Source: Mesobacillus subterraneus (GTDB lineage: Bacteria; Bacillota; Bacilli; Bacillales; Cytobacillaceae). From it: DNA of 53,418 nucleotides. The translations under genes and the position numbers were made by a program. Below the pieces are notes generated by a model, which saw only the letters and a program-made list of their open reading frames with translations, searched no databases and was not told the origin of the DNA. Shown here one piece after another: positions 36,415-45,096 of the stretch. The stretch's first letter is position 1. Every line of letters begins with the position of its first letter. The DNA lies in the NCBI RefSeq assembly GCF_000934845.1, contig NZ_JXIQ01000025.1, positions 1 through 53,418 of the forward strand. Direction: 5' to 3'.

Positions 36415-37704
36415 ATGGAAACATTATTCGTCATTTTGATTGGGATCGTAGCCGCTGTCTTGTCAAACAGAAATATTGCGGTATTTAACGATGGGTTACG
36501 CCCAATTGTATCTGAACACATCGAAGGAAGATTAAAACGTAGAGAATTAGGATTAACAGCGTTTGCGATGAGTTTTGGTCTCGTTATTGGATTCGGGATT
36601 CCTTTTACATTGTCAGCCAGCATTATTTTAATTCATAGTATTCTATTAGGAACCGATATCATTGGCTTAGCTACACCAAAGAATAAATGGGGAACCCCAG
36701 TAGCCGCAGTCATTGGTGGTTTGTATGGATGGGGATTGATTGCAGGATTAGAGGGCTTTGTTAAGTTATTCGAGCATTTACCACTCAATTTCTTAGATCC
36801 TCTTGGTCAAGTGGGAACTCCAGTAGTCGTTACATTTATGGCATTCCCAGCATTAGCAGTTGCGATGCAATTTAGTATTAAGAAAGGTATTTTAACCTTT
36901 GTTGTATCTGCTTTAGTGAGACAATTGGCTGTATGGGCAAACACAAGTGCGTTTATTAAAATCGGTGGAAACGCTGTTTCTCTGAACCAAGAAGGTATGG
37001 CTTTAATCGTTGGAATGATTTTCTTATTCACTTATGCTATTAAGGAAAAGCAAGAAGGTGCCTCTATTGATTTGGCATCCGTGTTTAGTGACAAGGTTCT
37101 CTCCATTAAGAAAAATGTAGTCTTCTTTATGGTGATTGGTGGCCTTATTGCAGGTGCAACAAATCTTTTATTAATGGCAGGTGACCCAATTTCACTAAAC
37201 TTACTTGCTGAAGGTAAGCAAACCGACGCTGGTATTGCAGCAGGTGCAAGGGCAATTGGTTTTATCCCATTAGTCGCTAGCACTGCCATTGCAACAGGTG
37301 TATATAGTCCAGTTGGATTTACGCTCATCTTTGTTGTAGGTCTATTCTCACCAAACGTATGGTTAGCTGTCCTAACCGGAGCTGCTGTCATTTTCGGTGA
37401 AGTCATGTTGTTAAGCTATATTGCTAGATTCTTAGATAAATTCCCAGGTGTAAGAAACTCTGGAGAAAATATTCGTAATGCCATGACTAAATTGCTTGAA
37501 GTCGCACTATTAATCGGTGGGGCAAATGCTTCAAATACGATTGCTCCTGGTTTTGGGTTCTTCTTCATTGCAGGATTCTATCTGATAAATGAAGTAGCAG
37601 GACGCCCAATCGTTCGTATGGCTGTTGGCCCATTAGGTGCCATCGCTGTAGGCATTATTGCCAATATCTTAGTGGCATTAGGAATCATGGTCATTCCAGA
37701 ATAA
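36415..37704 (+). CDS. yhfT: YhfT-like membrane transport protein
   Basis: A 429-residue protein with about 12 predicted membrane helices, matching the YhfT family of putative transporters in length and in its N-terminal MSFGLVIGFGIPF region. It presumably imports the substrate of the yhf pathway. It is the last gene before the terminator at 37717. Confidence 0.83.
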   Translation: METLFVILIGIVAAVLSNRNIAVFNDGLRPIVSEHIEGRLKRRELGLTAFAMSFGLVIGFGIPFTLSASIILIHSILLGTDIIGLATPKNKWGTPVAAVIGGLYGWGLIAGLEGFVKLFEHLPLNFLDPLGQVGTPVVVTFMAFPALAVAMQFSIKKGILTFVVSALVRQLAVWANTSAFIKIGGNAVSLNQEGMALIVGMIFLFTYAIKEKQEGASIDLASVFSDKVLSIKKNVVFFMVIGGLIAGATNLLLMAGDPISLNLLAEGKQTDAGIAAGARAIGFIPLVASTAIATGVYSPVGFTLIFVVGLFSPNVWLAVLTGAAVIFGEVMLLSYIARFLDKFPGVRNSGENIRNAMTKLLEVALLIGGANASNTIAPGFGFFFIAGFYLINEVAGRPIVRMAVGPLGAIAVGIIANILVALGIMVIPE

Positions 37705-37716
37705 GAGTTATCTTTT

Positions 37717-37765
37717 AAAAGAGGGCTTTGCATTTGTGTAAAAACAAGTGTAGGACTCTCTTTTT
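37717..37765 (+). terminator. Terminator of the yhf operon
   Basis: AAAAGAG (37717-37723) pairs with CTCTTTT (37758-37764) with an inner stem between, then a T-run; it lies 13 bases after yhfT. Confidence 0.6.
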
Positions 37766-38630
37766 CACAGTAAATTATTACTCTGCACCATTTACACAAC
37801 TATCTCAAAAAAATCTTAGGGTTTGCACAACAACTCTTTGAGTTTACTATTCTATAAATCTCGACAAATTTCGGAAAGTGACAGGCACCCTTCTTTTAAG
37901 GAACCGTTCCTTTGTCCCAAGAAACCCTAGCGTATCAACAAACCAAACCAACTATCCCCGCGTCTTACCTGTGTCTCTCCCAAATCCACACTCCACAAAA
38001 CCCAAGTAGCTTCGCATGTCTCCAAATTAAACAAACGTTTGATTAAATTGGCCCCTGGACTTAAGGGTGCGGGTTATCCAACCTCTATCATGCATTCGTC
38101 TCAGCCACTTCCAAAGTATTGTCTTATCACGCGCAAACATCAGGTTACCGCCAAAAATGCCCATTTAATTCCAATAAACTATTTCGACTCCCGATTGAGA
38201 CGCCAGAACCGCCATTGTTTACCCATCTTCCCTCTAAAATTTCACTATTTATGTGAAGAATACTTCGGTCAAAACCAACTTCACCACCATCAACGAAAAC
38301 AAAAAGATTTTGAGTAGAATGCCAATAAAAAATAATAAAAACCAGAACAGAATATTATTCCGATCTGGTTATAAACTTTAGATGTAAAATCCCATGCAGC
38401 AAATATTTCGACCCCCGAATGGAACCCAGGAACCTCCCCTTTATCCCATAAAAAAATCAATTCGCGACAATAAATAAAAATAAATCCTACAGCACAAAAG
38501 ACTTAGAATAACCCGATCACAAAAAATCTGCCAAGACACATTGTCCAGGTGGATTTTTATTTATTCATTTTCACACTACCCCGACGCCCACACCCCATGC
38601 CCCTTGAATCTAACCACCATACCATACCAG
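37766..38630 (+). repeat. Gene-free tract of dispersed repeats
   Basis: Holds a segment (about 37775-37905, including AAATCTCGACAAATTTCGG) repeated at 50690-50835, a degenerate REP piece (37898-37920), a CAAACGTTTG palindrome near 38032, and composite repeat copy 2 (38270-38600). No gene is supported. Confidence 0.6.
38519..38559 (+). terminator. Terminator-like hairpin of the composite repeat, copy 2
   Basis: AAAAAATCTGCC pairs imperfectly with GGTGGATTTTT; same element as 27795-27835. Confidence 0.45.
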
Positions 38631-38672
38631 TTGTAAAAAAATGGTGGGACAAGGAACCTGTCCCTATGTCCC
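38631..38672 (+). repeat. REP-like palindromic unit, copy 2
   Basis: TTGTAAAAAAATGGTGGGAC, AAGGAACCTGTCCC, TATGTCCC. Its last bases form the stop codon of the RAYT transposase gene. Confidence 0.8.
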
Positions 38673-39428
38673 AATGCGATCAATCACACTTTTCGAAATC
38701 CCTGTGATTCTGGAGATTTGCCTAATTGTCACCCCCTCCAGTTTCTTTATCTGAAGCAAAACCGCATCCCTGTTTTCTCGGTCCATTCGCTGTAACAGAC
38801 TATTATTGGAGATGCCCATTTCATGAAGATAGATCCTGACTTGGTTGTCAGATAATCTGAATCTCACTTTATATTCTAAACATTGATCCTTATTAGACTC
38901 CTGCATATAATGAATGAACCATTTAAGTGCTGCTTTTCTGTCACTAGAAATTTGATTGAATGCCCGGTCGATATCAACAAGTTCCCCTTTTCGCATATAT
39001 TCATTCATGCTTGTCCACATACTAGTAAATATATCTTTCGCTAATCCGGCTTTTAATGGGTTTTGATGAATATATCGTAAGGCGGTGAAAAAATAACGGT
39101 CGTCCTCGACATTTTCGCTTTTAAATCGTTCTTGAAATAAATGGCCTACCCGCTGGTATTTCATGTTATACCAATACACATAACTTGAACTAACTCGTTT
39201 GATAACATTGGCGATGGCTTCTTCTCCTTCTTTTATTAGCAAATGGACATGGTTATCCATCAAACAGTAGCCATAAAGCTCAAAACCAGTGATCTTCTTG
39301 TATTTTTTCAATGTTTCTAAAAACTTCAGCTTGTCTTCATCCTCTTCAAAAATCGTTTGCTGATTGATTCCTCGGAGCATAAGGTGGTAAACACCACTCC
39401 TGCTTATCTTCCTTGCTTCCCGCGGCAA
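38664..39428 (-). CDS. REP-associated tyrosine transposase (RAYT)
   Basis: A 254-residue IS200/IS605-like Y1 HUH transposase. HUH motif is His60 and His62 (DNHVHLL), and a likely nucleophile Tyr119 lies in RYIHQNPLKAG; the C-terminus carries a helix-turn-helix (TIRQISRITGISKSVIDRI). RAYTs nick and move REP palindromes and are generally single-copy and non-self-mobile. TTG at 39428 is chosen: the protein then begins PREARKISRSGVYHLMLRG as in the family, with GGAGGTG upstream. REP-like sequence touches both ends of the gene. Confidence 0.85.
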   Translation of the reverse strand: MPREARKISRSGVYHLMLRGINQQTIFEEDEDKLKFLETLKKYKKITGFELYGYCLMDNHVHLLIKEGEEAIANVIKRVSSSYVYWYNMKYQRVGHLFQERFKSENVEDDRYFFTALRYIHQNPLKAGLAKDIFTSMWTSMNEYMRKGELVDIDRAFNQISSDRKAALKWFIHYMQESNKDQCLEYKVRFRLSDNQVRIYLHEMGISNNSLLQRMDRENRDAVLLQIKKLEGVTIRQISRITGISKSVIDRIGT

Positions 39429-39451
39429 AAGGTAAATCACCTCCAGAATTA

Positions 39452-39467
39452 GGTGGGACATAGGGAC
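39452..39467 (-). repeat. Partial REP arm upstream of the RAYT gene
   Basis: GGTGGGACATAGGGAC: inverted relative to copy 2, so the RAYT gene is bracketed by opposed REP arms, as expected of a REP-RAYT unit. Confidence 0.6.
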
Positions 39468-39630
39468 GTTTACTTTTTCAAATACTTACTTATAACTTTC
39501 CATAATAACTCGTTTTCAACTTCCCCTTCAAAGTAGGCATACAGTAGCTAGCAAATGGTATGCCCCCGCCTCCTTACCCCTTTTCCACCTCACTTTTTAA
39601 AAACTTTGGTTAGTGACTGTAGCTTACACC

Positions 39631-39674
39631 AACTGTAAAAAATTGGTGGAACGAGGGACCTGTCCCTTTGTCCC
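39631..39674 (+). repeat. REP-like palindromic unit, copy 3
   Basis: AACTGTAAAAAATTGGTGGA, ACGAGGGACCTGTCCC, TTTGTCCC. The right edge abuts the truncated YifB/ComM frame. Confidence 0.75.
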
Positions 39675-40414
39675 CGGGCTTCTCTTGTCAATGGAGGAAG
39701 GATTGAAGGAAATGTTTCCGCCAACATGCTTTTCCCACAGCCCGGTGGACCGCTCATCAGCACATTATGCCCGCCAGCAGCCGCTATTTCTAGAGCCTCT
39801 TTCGCATTTTCATGGCCGATAATATGGGGAAAATCGTGGCTAAAGCTAAAATCACACAGTTCTTCTTCAGTTTTTGCCACTACAGCCGAAAGTGGAAGAA
39901 GCAGCTGCCCTGATAAGTATTCCATCACTTCATGGATATTCGCTACTTTTATACACTCAAGGTCTTTGAGCATTTCAGTGGGAACACTCTCATCATTTGG
40001 CATCACTACCTTGTCAAAGCCCAGCAGCTTTGCGGCAATCAATGCCGGCAGCATACCGTCCGCCTTCCGGACAGAGCCATCGAGCGAAAGTGCGCCGATA
40101 AACGCAATCCGTTCCGGCAATGCCATCTTGATGAACCCCTCCTCTTTTAAAATTCCCACTGCCATCGCCAGATCAAACATCGCGCCATTCTTCCGTTGCT
40201 CCGGCGGTGATAAGTTGACGACAACCTTCCGATCTGTCAAATCACACTTCAGTAACCGCAGCACCGCCATAACCCGTTCCTTCGACTCCTTCACTGAAGC
40301 ATCCGGCAACCCGACAATCACCATCGACTCCTTCCCTTTTGACACCTCGACCTCCACATCGACAGGATAACCCTCGAGACCCTGTAGTCCAATAGAAGAA
40401 ACCTTAACAGCCAG
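39675..40414 (-). pseudogene. YifB/ComM-family Mg-chelatase-like ATPase, 3' truncated
   Basis: About 245 residues: the N-terminal Lon-like domain (VIVGLPDASVKESKERV, VNLSPPEQRKNGAMFDLA, IGALSLDGSVRK) and the AAA+ Walker A (SGPPGCGKSML). The complete protein is about 500 residues. The frame ends in a REP-like unit just after ILPPLTREARGQ, removing Walker B and everything after. The start would be CTG at 40414 after GGGGGAG, so the start codon may also be damaged. ComM helps branch migration in natural transformation; this copy cannot work. Confidence 0.8.
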
Positions 40415-40666
40415 GATAAACTCCCCCTTTATTAGCTAGTTTTTGATAAATGGAAACAATAGAATCGGGAACATGAAGTTCAATACCAGAAAAACATCGG
40501 AGACCAATAGAAGGAAAAAGAAGAAGGGATAGGAAGGATCAACATACATTATTCGACATCAGCTTTTTAACTCCTGCCTTATCCTATAAAATATTTCAGA
40601 CGCTCCCTCACACAAAAAAAGAAGCAACAAAATCCTCCTTCTCGAAAGAAAAAAAGCATTCAGCGT

Positions 40667-40686
40667 TTAATCAAACGTTTGATTAA
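40667..40686. promoter_or_regulatory. Perfect 20-bp palindrome, LacI-type operator-like
   Basis: TTAATCAAAC followed by its exact reverse complement. The CG centre and length match LacI-family operators, and CAAACGTTTG recurs at 38032. No intact gene is close enough to name its target. Confidence 0.45.
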
Positions 40687-40983
40687 TAAACTAGCCAAGC
40701 ACCATTTGGACAGTTAATCCAGCAGTTTTAGGACAAATAGCTGGTAAATAGTACTTTTTTATATCCGGGAATCTTGCTGCTATTGAAAGTAATTTGAGAT
40801 GCCAATGCAGCTAAGTACTTCTTTTCACAGATATTTACCGGAGAAGTGATGATGAAAATAGTAGATAGTTTACTAACTATTTGTGTATGGGACGAGGAAG
40901 ATGATGTAGATTTCGATGAACTGGTCCGTTGGGCAATTGAGATTACCAGCTCCATCTGTCCGCAATACTCACTACACTACAGC

Positions 40984-41016
40984 AACTGTAAAATATGGTA
41001 GGACGAGAGGCAGGGG
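40984..41016 (+). repeat. Degenerate REP-like unit
   Basis: AACTGTAAAATATGGTAGGAC and a decayed palindrome. Confidence 0.45.
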
Positions 41017-41030
41017 AATTTTAATTAAGT

Positions 41031-41100
41031 TTAAGTTGGTAAACAATTTGGCACTTGCCGGTAAATTCTCTGTCATTGAGTGGTAAAAAAGATGGCAGAG
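41031..41100 (-). repeat. IS21-like terminal repeat cluster
   Basis: Four TGGTAAA-type motifs (near 41036, 41054, 41081, 41099) spaced about 20-28 bases resemble the ends of the element at 20026-20375. No transposase remains. Confidence 0.4.
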
Positions 41101-41130
41101 GTGGTAAGATCCTAAGGCCGCAATCATTAA

Positions 41131-41250
41131 AACAACCATGCCACTTCAAGCCCAGGACAAATAACCCCAGCAAAACTCAGAAAACCCGACCATGCAGCAA
41201 ATATTTAGATTCCCGAATGGGACACTGAAACCGTCACTTTGGCCCACTAA
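41131..41250 (+). repeat. Composite repeat piece
   Basis: Repeats the segment at 27612-27700 (CTTCAAGCCCAGGACAAAT and CATGCAGCAAATATTT pieces). Confidence 0.5.
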
Positions 41251-41292
41251 TTGTAAAAAAATGGTGGGACGAGGGACCTGTCCCTATGTCCC
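41251..41292 (+). repeat. REP-like palindromic unit, copy 4
   Basis: TTGTAAAAAAATGGTGGGAC, GAGGGACCTGTCCC, TATGTCCC. The right edge abuts the truncated UPF0060 frame. Confidence 0.75.
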
Positions 41293-41429
41293 TTGGAGGA
41301 GTATTTATTGTTCTTTCTGTATTGTGGGGATGGGGTATTGAAAAAAGAACACCTGATTTATACGATTGGATAGGTGCTGGTATATGTTTAGTGGGTGTTT
41401 CAGTAATGTTATTTGCACCTCGCCAATAA
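41292..41429 (+). pseudogene. UPF0060 (YnfA) membrane protein, 5' truncated
   Basis: The 45 codons read LGGVFIVLSVLWGWGIEK and DLYDWIGAGICLVGV, the well-conserved end of UPF0060 small membrane proteins (about 108 residues when complete). The first half is missing and is replaced by a REP-like unit. No start codon is available. Confidence 0.7.
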
Positions 41430-41478
41430 AGTAAAAAGACAAGAATTGAAAAAAGCGAAAGGTACGTCCCCTCGCTTC

Positions 41479-41772
41479 TTAGAGCTGATATAACACAATA
41501 TGGCACTGATCTACCTCATCCTTAAGTTTTTTTGATGCCATTGACAGGTTTATTACATCTATTTTCAAGAGTGTTTCTAACTCTTCTTCCAGGGTTTCTG
41601 TAAAAGTTAACCAATCCCGTGATGATAAATCTGGTGCTATTATAGCTAAATCAATATCTGAACGCGGGCTGTGGTCACCATGAGCTCTCGAGCCAAACAA
41701 TACAACCTTTTTTATATCGGGAAACCTTGCTGCTATTGAAGTTATTTGAGATGTAATGGTAGATGCAAGCAT
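41479..41772 (-). CDS. MNT-type minimal nucleotidyltransferase (antitoxin-like)
   Basis: A 97-residue protein with the nucleotidyltransferase motif GSRAHG (27-32) and Asp39/Asp41. In HEPN/MNT modules this protein neutralises the HEPN partner, in studied cases by adenylylating it. It follows the HEPN gene by one base on the same strand. Confidence 0.83.
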   Translation of the reverse strand: MLASTITSQITSIAARFPDIKKVVLFGSRAHGDHSPRSDIDLAIIAPDLSSRDWLTFTETLEEELETLLKIDVINLSMASKKLKDEVDQCHIVLYQL

Positions 41773-41773
41773 T

Positions 41774-42169
41774 TTAATTGCCTGCTTTTTTAATTAAGAT
41801 TTTTAATGTGGTTTTCATTTCTGGAAAATATTTTTTGATGTTCTGCAAAATTCTAAGAGCAGCTTCTTCGTCATATGTATGCGAAGTTTCGTTTCTATCC
41901 TTTAGCATTTGAAGCCAAGCGGTTTCATCGTTTAGCCAGCCAATTTGATACGCTTCTTTGAGCGTTTCTTTTGGAGTCATTGTTTCAATTCCCTCTGAAG
42001 CCAATATTCGTTTCAGTGTTTTCCAGTATAGTTCAATTGTAAATTCAAAACGTTGAATTGTACCATCAACCAATAAACTGTTCGATAGATCTTCCCCAAG
42101 TGCTTCCTCCAGTCTTGTAATAGCTTGTTCCAAATTATTTACGCTTTGCAACAATTTACGCTTACTCAC
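41774..42169 (-). CDS. HEPN-family protein (HI0074-like, likely RNase toxin)
   Basis: A 131-residue all-helical protein of the nucleotidyltransferase-substrate-binding family. The R-x4-H motif of HEPN nucleases is RNETSH (Arg92, His97). It forms a pair with the MNT gene directly after it, a type II-like or type VII toxin-antitoxin arrangement. Confidence 0.8.
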   Translation of the reverse strand: MSKRKLLQSVNNLEQAITRLEEALGEDLSNSLLVDGTIQRFEFTIELYWKTLKRILASEGIETMTPKETLKEAYQIGWLNDETAWLQMLKDRNETSHTYDEEAALRILQNIKKYFPEMKTTLKILIKKAGN

Positions 42170-42290
42170 TCAATCAACTCCTTTAACGCTTTTCTATATA
42201 ATCATTATACATTCGCCACAATTATGCAACAATACTTAACATGCGGAGGGTCAAGGCAGCCTAAAGTTGCGGATTTTAAAGTTGCACATT

Positions 42291-42365
42291 CTCACACTAC
42301 CCAGCCACCCGACACCCACACCCCATACCTCCATGCCTCTTGTATATAACCACCATACCATACCA
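42291..42365 (+). repeat. Leader of the REP-like unit
   Basis: CCCACACCCCATAC and AACCACCATACCATACCAG: the roughly 70-base segment that also precedes the copies at 27921, 38631, 43701 and 48166. Confidence 0.55.
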
Positions 42366-42407
42366 GTTGTAAAAAAATGGTGAGACAAGGTACCTGTCCC
42401 TGTGTCC
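42366..42407 (+). repeat. REP-like palindromic unit, copy 5
   Basis: GTTGTAAAAAAATGGTGAGAC, AAGGTACCTGTCCC, TGTGTCC. Confidence 0.75.
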
Positions 42408-42435
42408 GCACAAAAGACTTAGAATAACCCGATCA

Positions 42436-42476
42436 CAAAAAATCCGCCCAGACACATTGCCAGGCGGATTTTTATT
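42436..42476 (+). terminator. Terminator-like hairpin of the composite repeat, copy 3
   Basis: AAAAATCCGCC pairs with GGCGGATTTTT. It lies between two REP-like units. Confidence 0.55.
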
Positions 42477-42544
42477 TATTCATTTTCACCCTACCCCAAC
42501 ACCCAAACCCCATGCCCCATGAATCTAACCACCACACCATACTA

Positions 42545-42587
42545 GTTGTAAAAAAATGGTGGGACAAGGAACCTGTCCCTATGTCCC
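42545..42587 (+). repeat. REP-like palindromic unit, copy 6
   Basis: GTTGTAAAAAAATGGTGGGAC, AAGGAACCTGTCCC, TATGTCCC; ends three bases from the cupin stop codon. Confidence 0.75.
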
Positions 42588-42589
42588 TT

Positions 42590-42949
42590 TTATATCAATG
42601 AAAGATCGGAAACCGTTCTATCATTGACTTCGTCACCCGTATTAACGGTTGATTTCGGTTCAAAAAAGATAACATGTGCTTCCTCTTCTGCAATGGGAAG
42701 ATGCTCTACGCCTTTAGGAACAATCATGAATTCCCCCTCATTAAGGTGCACATCTCTATCCCTAAATTTAAGCAAAAGTTCTCCTTTTACAACAAGGAAC
42801 ATCTCATCCTCATGTTCATGCTTATGCCAGATGAACTCCCCCTTCAGCTTCGCGAATTTTACATGCAAATCGTTAATTTCTCCAGCGATTTTAGGACTCC
42901 AATAATCACTAAAAAGAGAGAACTTTTCGTTGATATTTACCTTATCCAT
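42590..42949 (-). CDS. Small cupin-domain protein
   Basis: A 119-residue single-domain cupin: WHKHEHEDEMFLVVKGELLL carries the first motif (two His and a Glu) and GEFMIVPKGVEHLP the second. Such proteins bind a metal and often a small ligand; function unassigned. The stop lies at the edge of a REP-like unit, but domain and length are complete. Confidence 0.8.
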   Translation of the reverse strand: MDKVNINEKFSLFSDYWSPKIAGEINDLHVKFAKLKGEFIWHKHEHEDEMFLVVKGELLLKFRDRDVHLNEGEFMIVPKGVEHLPIAEEEAHVIFFEPKSTVNTGDEVNDRTVSDLSLI

Positions 42950-43029
42950 TTGTAGGATCCCCCTATTGCAAGTTTTTTTTGAATCCTTTTTTTGGATTCG
43001 TTTATAATCTTTATTTTTTTCGCACTCAC

Positions 43030-43150
43030 TTTAGTAGTTGAGACTCCCACCCCTAAAGGGAGTGCTATCGCACCGTAGTGGGCTTTCCCATTCGGAAAAT
43101 CTGTAAAGATTCTTGCGCGAATCCAAGTATAAGACCTCGACTTTTCTCCC
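43030..43150 (-). mobile_element. Possible IS200/IS605-type right-end relic
   Basis: On the minus strand a structured GC-richer segment (CCCACTACGGTGCG, then a CTCCC/GGGAG hairpin at 43044-43062, then CTCAACTACT) looks like the 3' end of a TnpB-associated element. No TnpB frame remains. Weak call. Confidence 0.25.
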
Positions 43151-43319
43151 AATCTCGACCTTTGCATATGTTTTTTATCGATATAAAAATTCATACTATT
43201 GTATGTAAGGAAGCTATGTCTATTATTTCACCTTTTGACTTGTTTGTTAAGTCTCTACCATTATACTGCTTCAGGTAATAGATGTACGGAAAAGCAGTCA
43301 ATCGTCCCCATGTCCCTTT

Positions 43320-43603
43320 ACAGATTTTTTTTTAAGCCACGACAGCTGCGTGGTCAGTTTGCCGACTTCGGCGTATAGGTTTTGAATCTGGTCTTCATAG
43401 CTGGAGATGAGTTGATCCTGTTTTTTATTGTCTTATGTAAACAGCTGTGGCAGTTGTTCTAACGCAGACTTACGCCATTGCCGTAATTGATTCACATGGA
43501 TTCCATGGTGGGAAGCAAGTTCGCTCAATGACTTTTCTTCCTTGAATATTTCCAGCACGATTTGAGATTTAAATTCTGGTGTATATCGGTTTCTTTTTGT
43601 CAT
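43320..43603 (-). pseudogene. IS3-family OrfA remnant
   Basis: ATG at 43603 begins TKRNRYTPEFKSQIVLEIF, then LSELASHHGIHVNQLRQWRK: an IS3 OrfA helix-turn-helix. A TAA at 43433-43435 interrupts it, and the frame decays after LTTQLSWLKKK next to a partial REP end (43305-43317). OrfB is absent. Confidence 0.75.
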
Positions 43604-43700
43604 AAAACTACTTTAACATCTCCTCATTTCGTGTCTAGTTTCATGGGTCCATTATACCATACCTCCATGCCCCTTCTATGTAACCACCACACAATACCAG

Positions 43701-43742
43701 TTGTAAAAAAATGGTGGGACAAGGAACCTGTCCCTGTGTCCC
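43701..43742 (+). repeat. REP-like palindromic unit, copy 7
   Basis: TTGTAAAAAAATGGTGGGAC, AAGGAACCTGTCCC, TGTGTCCC; followed by a second CTGTCCC. Confidence 0.75.
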
Positions 43743-43880
43743 TGTCCCTGAATAATATGTTATTTTAAATTACATTTCTGAATTTATTTTATCATTTTTA
43801 TCCTTTAATTGTGTTATGTTGTTATTTTTAGTATCATATAATTAAGAAAGGTCATACTATGTAAGAAAGGAGGCCTTCAC

Positions 43881-44231
43881 ATGAAAAAATTATCAACCGC
43901 TAAACTTGCTGAAACAGTAAAAGAAAAGCGAGAACAAAAAGAGTTAACTCAAGAAGAACTAAGCAACCTTACTGGCATCAACCGAGTCATGATTGGCCGC
44001 ATAGAACGGGAAAATTTCATCCCATCAATTACTCAATTTGAAGCATTATCTAAGATTTTGGATTTCGAAATTACGGATATGTTTGTTGAAAAAAAGGAAA
44101 CGAACTCATTTATTGCTTTGCGAAGTGAAGCGTTAAGTGAAGGAGAAAAAGAGGGTGTTGATCGGTTGTTCAAAATGATGCTCACTCTTAGACAGCAAAT
44201 ACTGTTAAGGAGAAAATTCGAAAATGAGTAA
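43881..44231 (+). CDS. XRE-family regulator of an ImmA/PIN module
   Basis: A 116-residue protein: N-terminal XRE helix-turn-helix (ELTQEELSNLTGINRVMIGRIE) and a short C-terminal helix region. AGAAAGGAGG stands ten bases before the ATG. It overlaps the ImmA gene by eight bases and is the likely autoregulator and the ImmA target. Confidence 0.85.
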   Translation: MKKLSTAKLAETVKEKREQKELTQEELSNLTGINRVMIGRIERENFIPSITQFEALSKILDFEITDMFVEKKETNSFIALRSEALSEGEKEGVDRLFKMMLTLRQQILLRRKFENE

Positions 44232-45096
44232 TAGGATTGTACTTAACGAACTACAAATTGAAAATATTCGTAAACTAGCCAGGGATAAACGTCAAACCTT
44301 GGGCTTTGTAGGGGAAACTCCAATTGCTAATGATATTTTTACAATAATTGAAAACTTAGACATTAGACTGCTGGAGTACCCAATCAAATCAGAGGACGGG
44401 AATCCAGCTTTTTCGGCTGCACTCATGTATTCCGAAGAAGGTGGCGAAGAACTTGTTTTTATTGGTTTGAATACTGCCGATTATTTTGATAAACAGGTTT
44501 TTGCTCTTGCTCATGAGTTATATCATTTTTATACGAAAACTGGATCTCACTTGAGTCGGTTAGAAGATGAAGAACACAACTTAATTGAAGCACAGGCCAA
44601 CCGATTTGCAGCGGAATTCTTGTTACCTGAAAGCATACTGGAAAGCATCGTTCTTATAGAATTCAAAACATCTTCGCTTCAAAAAGTGCAGACCAAGACC
44701 ATACTTCGTTTCATTGCAAGGCTTCAATGTACATGGTGGCTACCCTATCGTTCATTGGTTAAGAGATTAAAGGAGATCAATGCAATTTCAGAGGAACAGT
44801 ATACTGAACTTTATGCTGCTGACGAACGTAATCTTAATAGTGAATATGGTCGATTAGGCCAAGCCATTAACAAAGATATCTTTTCTAAGCTTAACACTAC
44901 TACTTCAACAACCGGTATTTCTCCAAAAGACATCGAGGTCATTATTCGTAACTTTGAAGATAATATTATAGATGAAGATAAATTCACTGAGACATTAAAC
45001 TTGTTTCATAAAAACCCTGATGACTTCGGATATGAGTTTACAATTTTGGATGAAGATATGGATGAATTTGAAGCCTTCTTTAAAGAGAGACAATGA
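44224..45096 (+). CDS. ImmA/IrrE-family metallopeptidase
   Basis: A 290-residue protein with a zinc protease motif HELYH (97-101) and a likely third ligand Glu122 in IEAQANRFAAEFLLP. ImmA/IrrE proteases cut XRE-type repressors in response to stress. The C-terminal 110 residues are an acidic extension without a domain I recognise. It overlaps both neighbours (8 and 4 bases). Confidence 0.87.
   Translation: MSNRIVLNELQIENIRKLARDKRQTLGFVGETPIANDIFTIIENLDIRLLEYPIKSEDGNPAFSAALMYSEEGGEELVFIGLNTADYFDKQVFALAHELYHFYTKTGSHLSRLEDEEHNLIEAQANRFAAEFLLPESILESIVLIEFKTSSLQKVQTKTILRFIARLQCTWWLPYRSLVKRLKEINAISEEQYTELYAADERNLNSEYGRLGQAINKDIFSKLNTTTSTTGISPKDIEVIIRNFEDNIIDEDKFTETLNLFHKNPDDFGYEFTILDEDMDEFEAFFKERQ

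Larger units (their letters stand above)
40440..41030. other. Repeat-rich spacer with gene fragments
   Basis: At 40740-40815 a piece about 75-80 percent like the start of the nucleotidyltransferase gene at 41695-41772 appears. A 50-codon frame (40849-41001) follows GGAGAAG but ends inside a degenerate REP at 40984; I do not call it a gene. Confidence 0.4.

Noticed and set aside
40849-41001. 50-codon plus-strand frame
   Set aside because: Has a fair ribosome binding site, but ends inside a degenerate REP unit and matches no family.
42937-43194. Minus-strand frame of 85 codons
   Set aside because: Runs through hairpin-rich non-coding sequence and overlaps the cupin start; composition is not protein-like.
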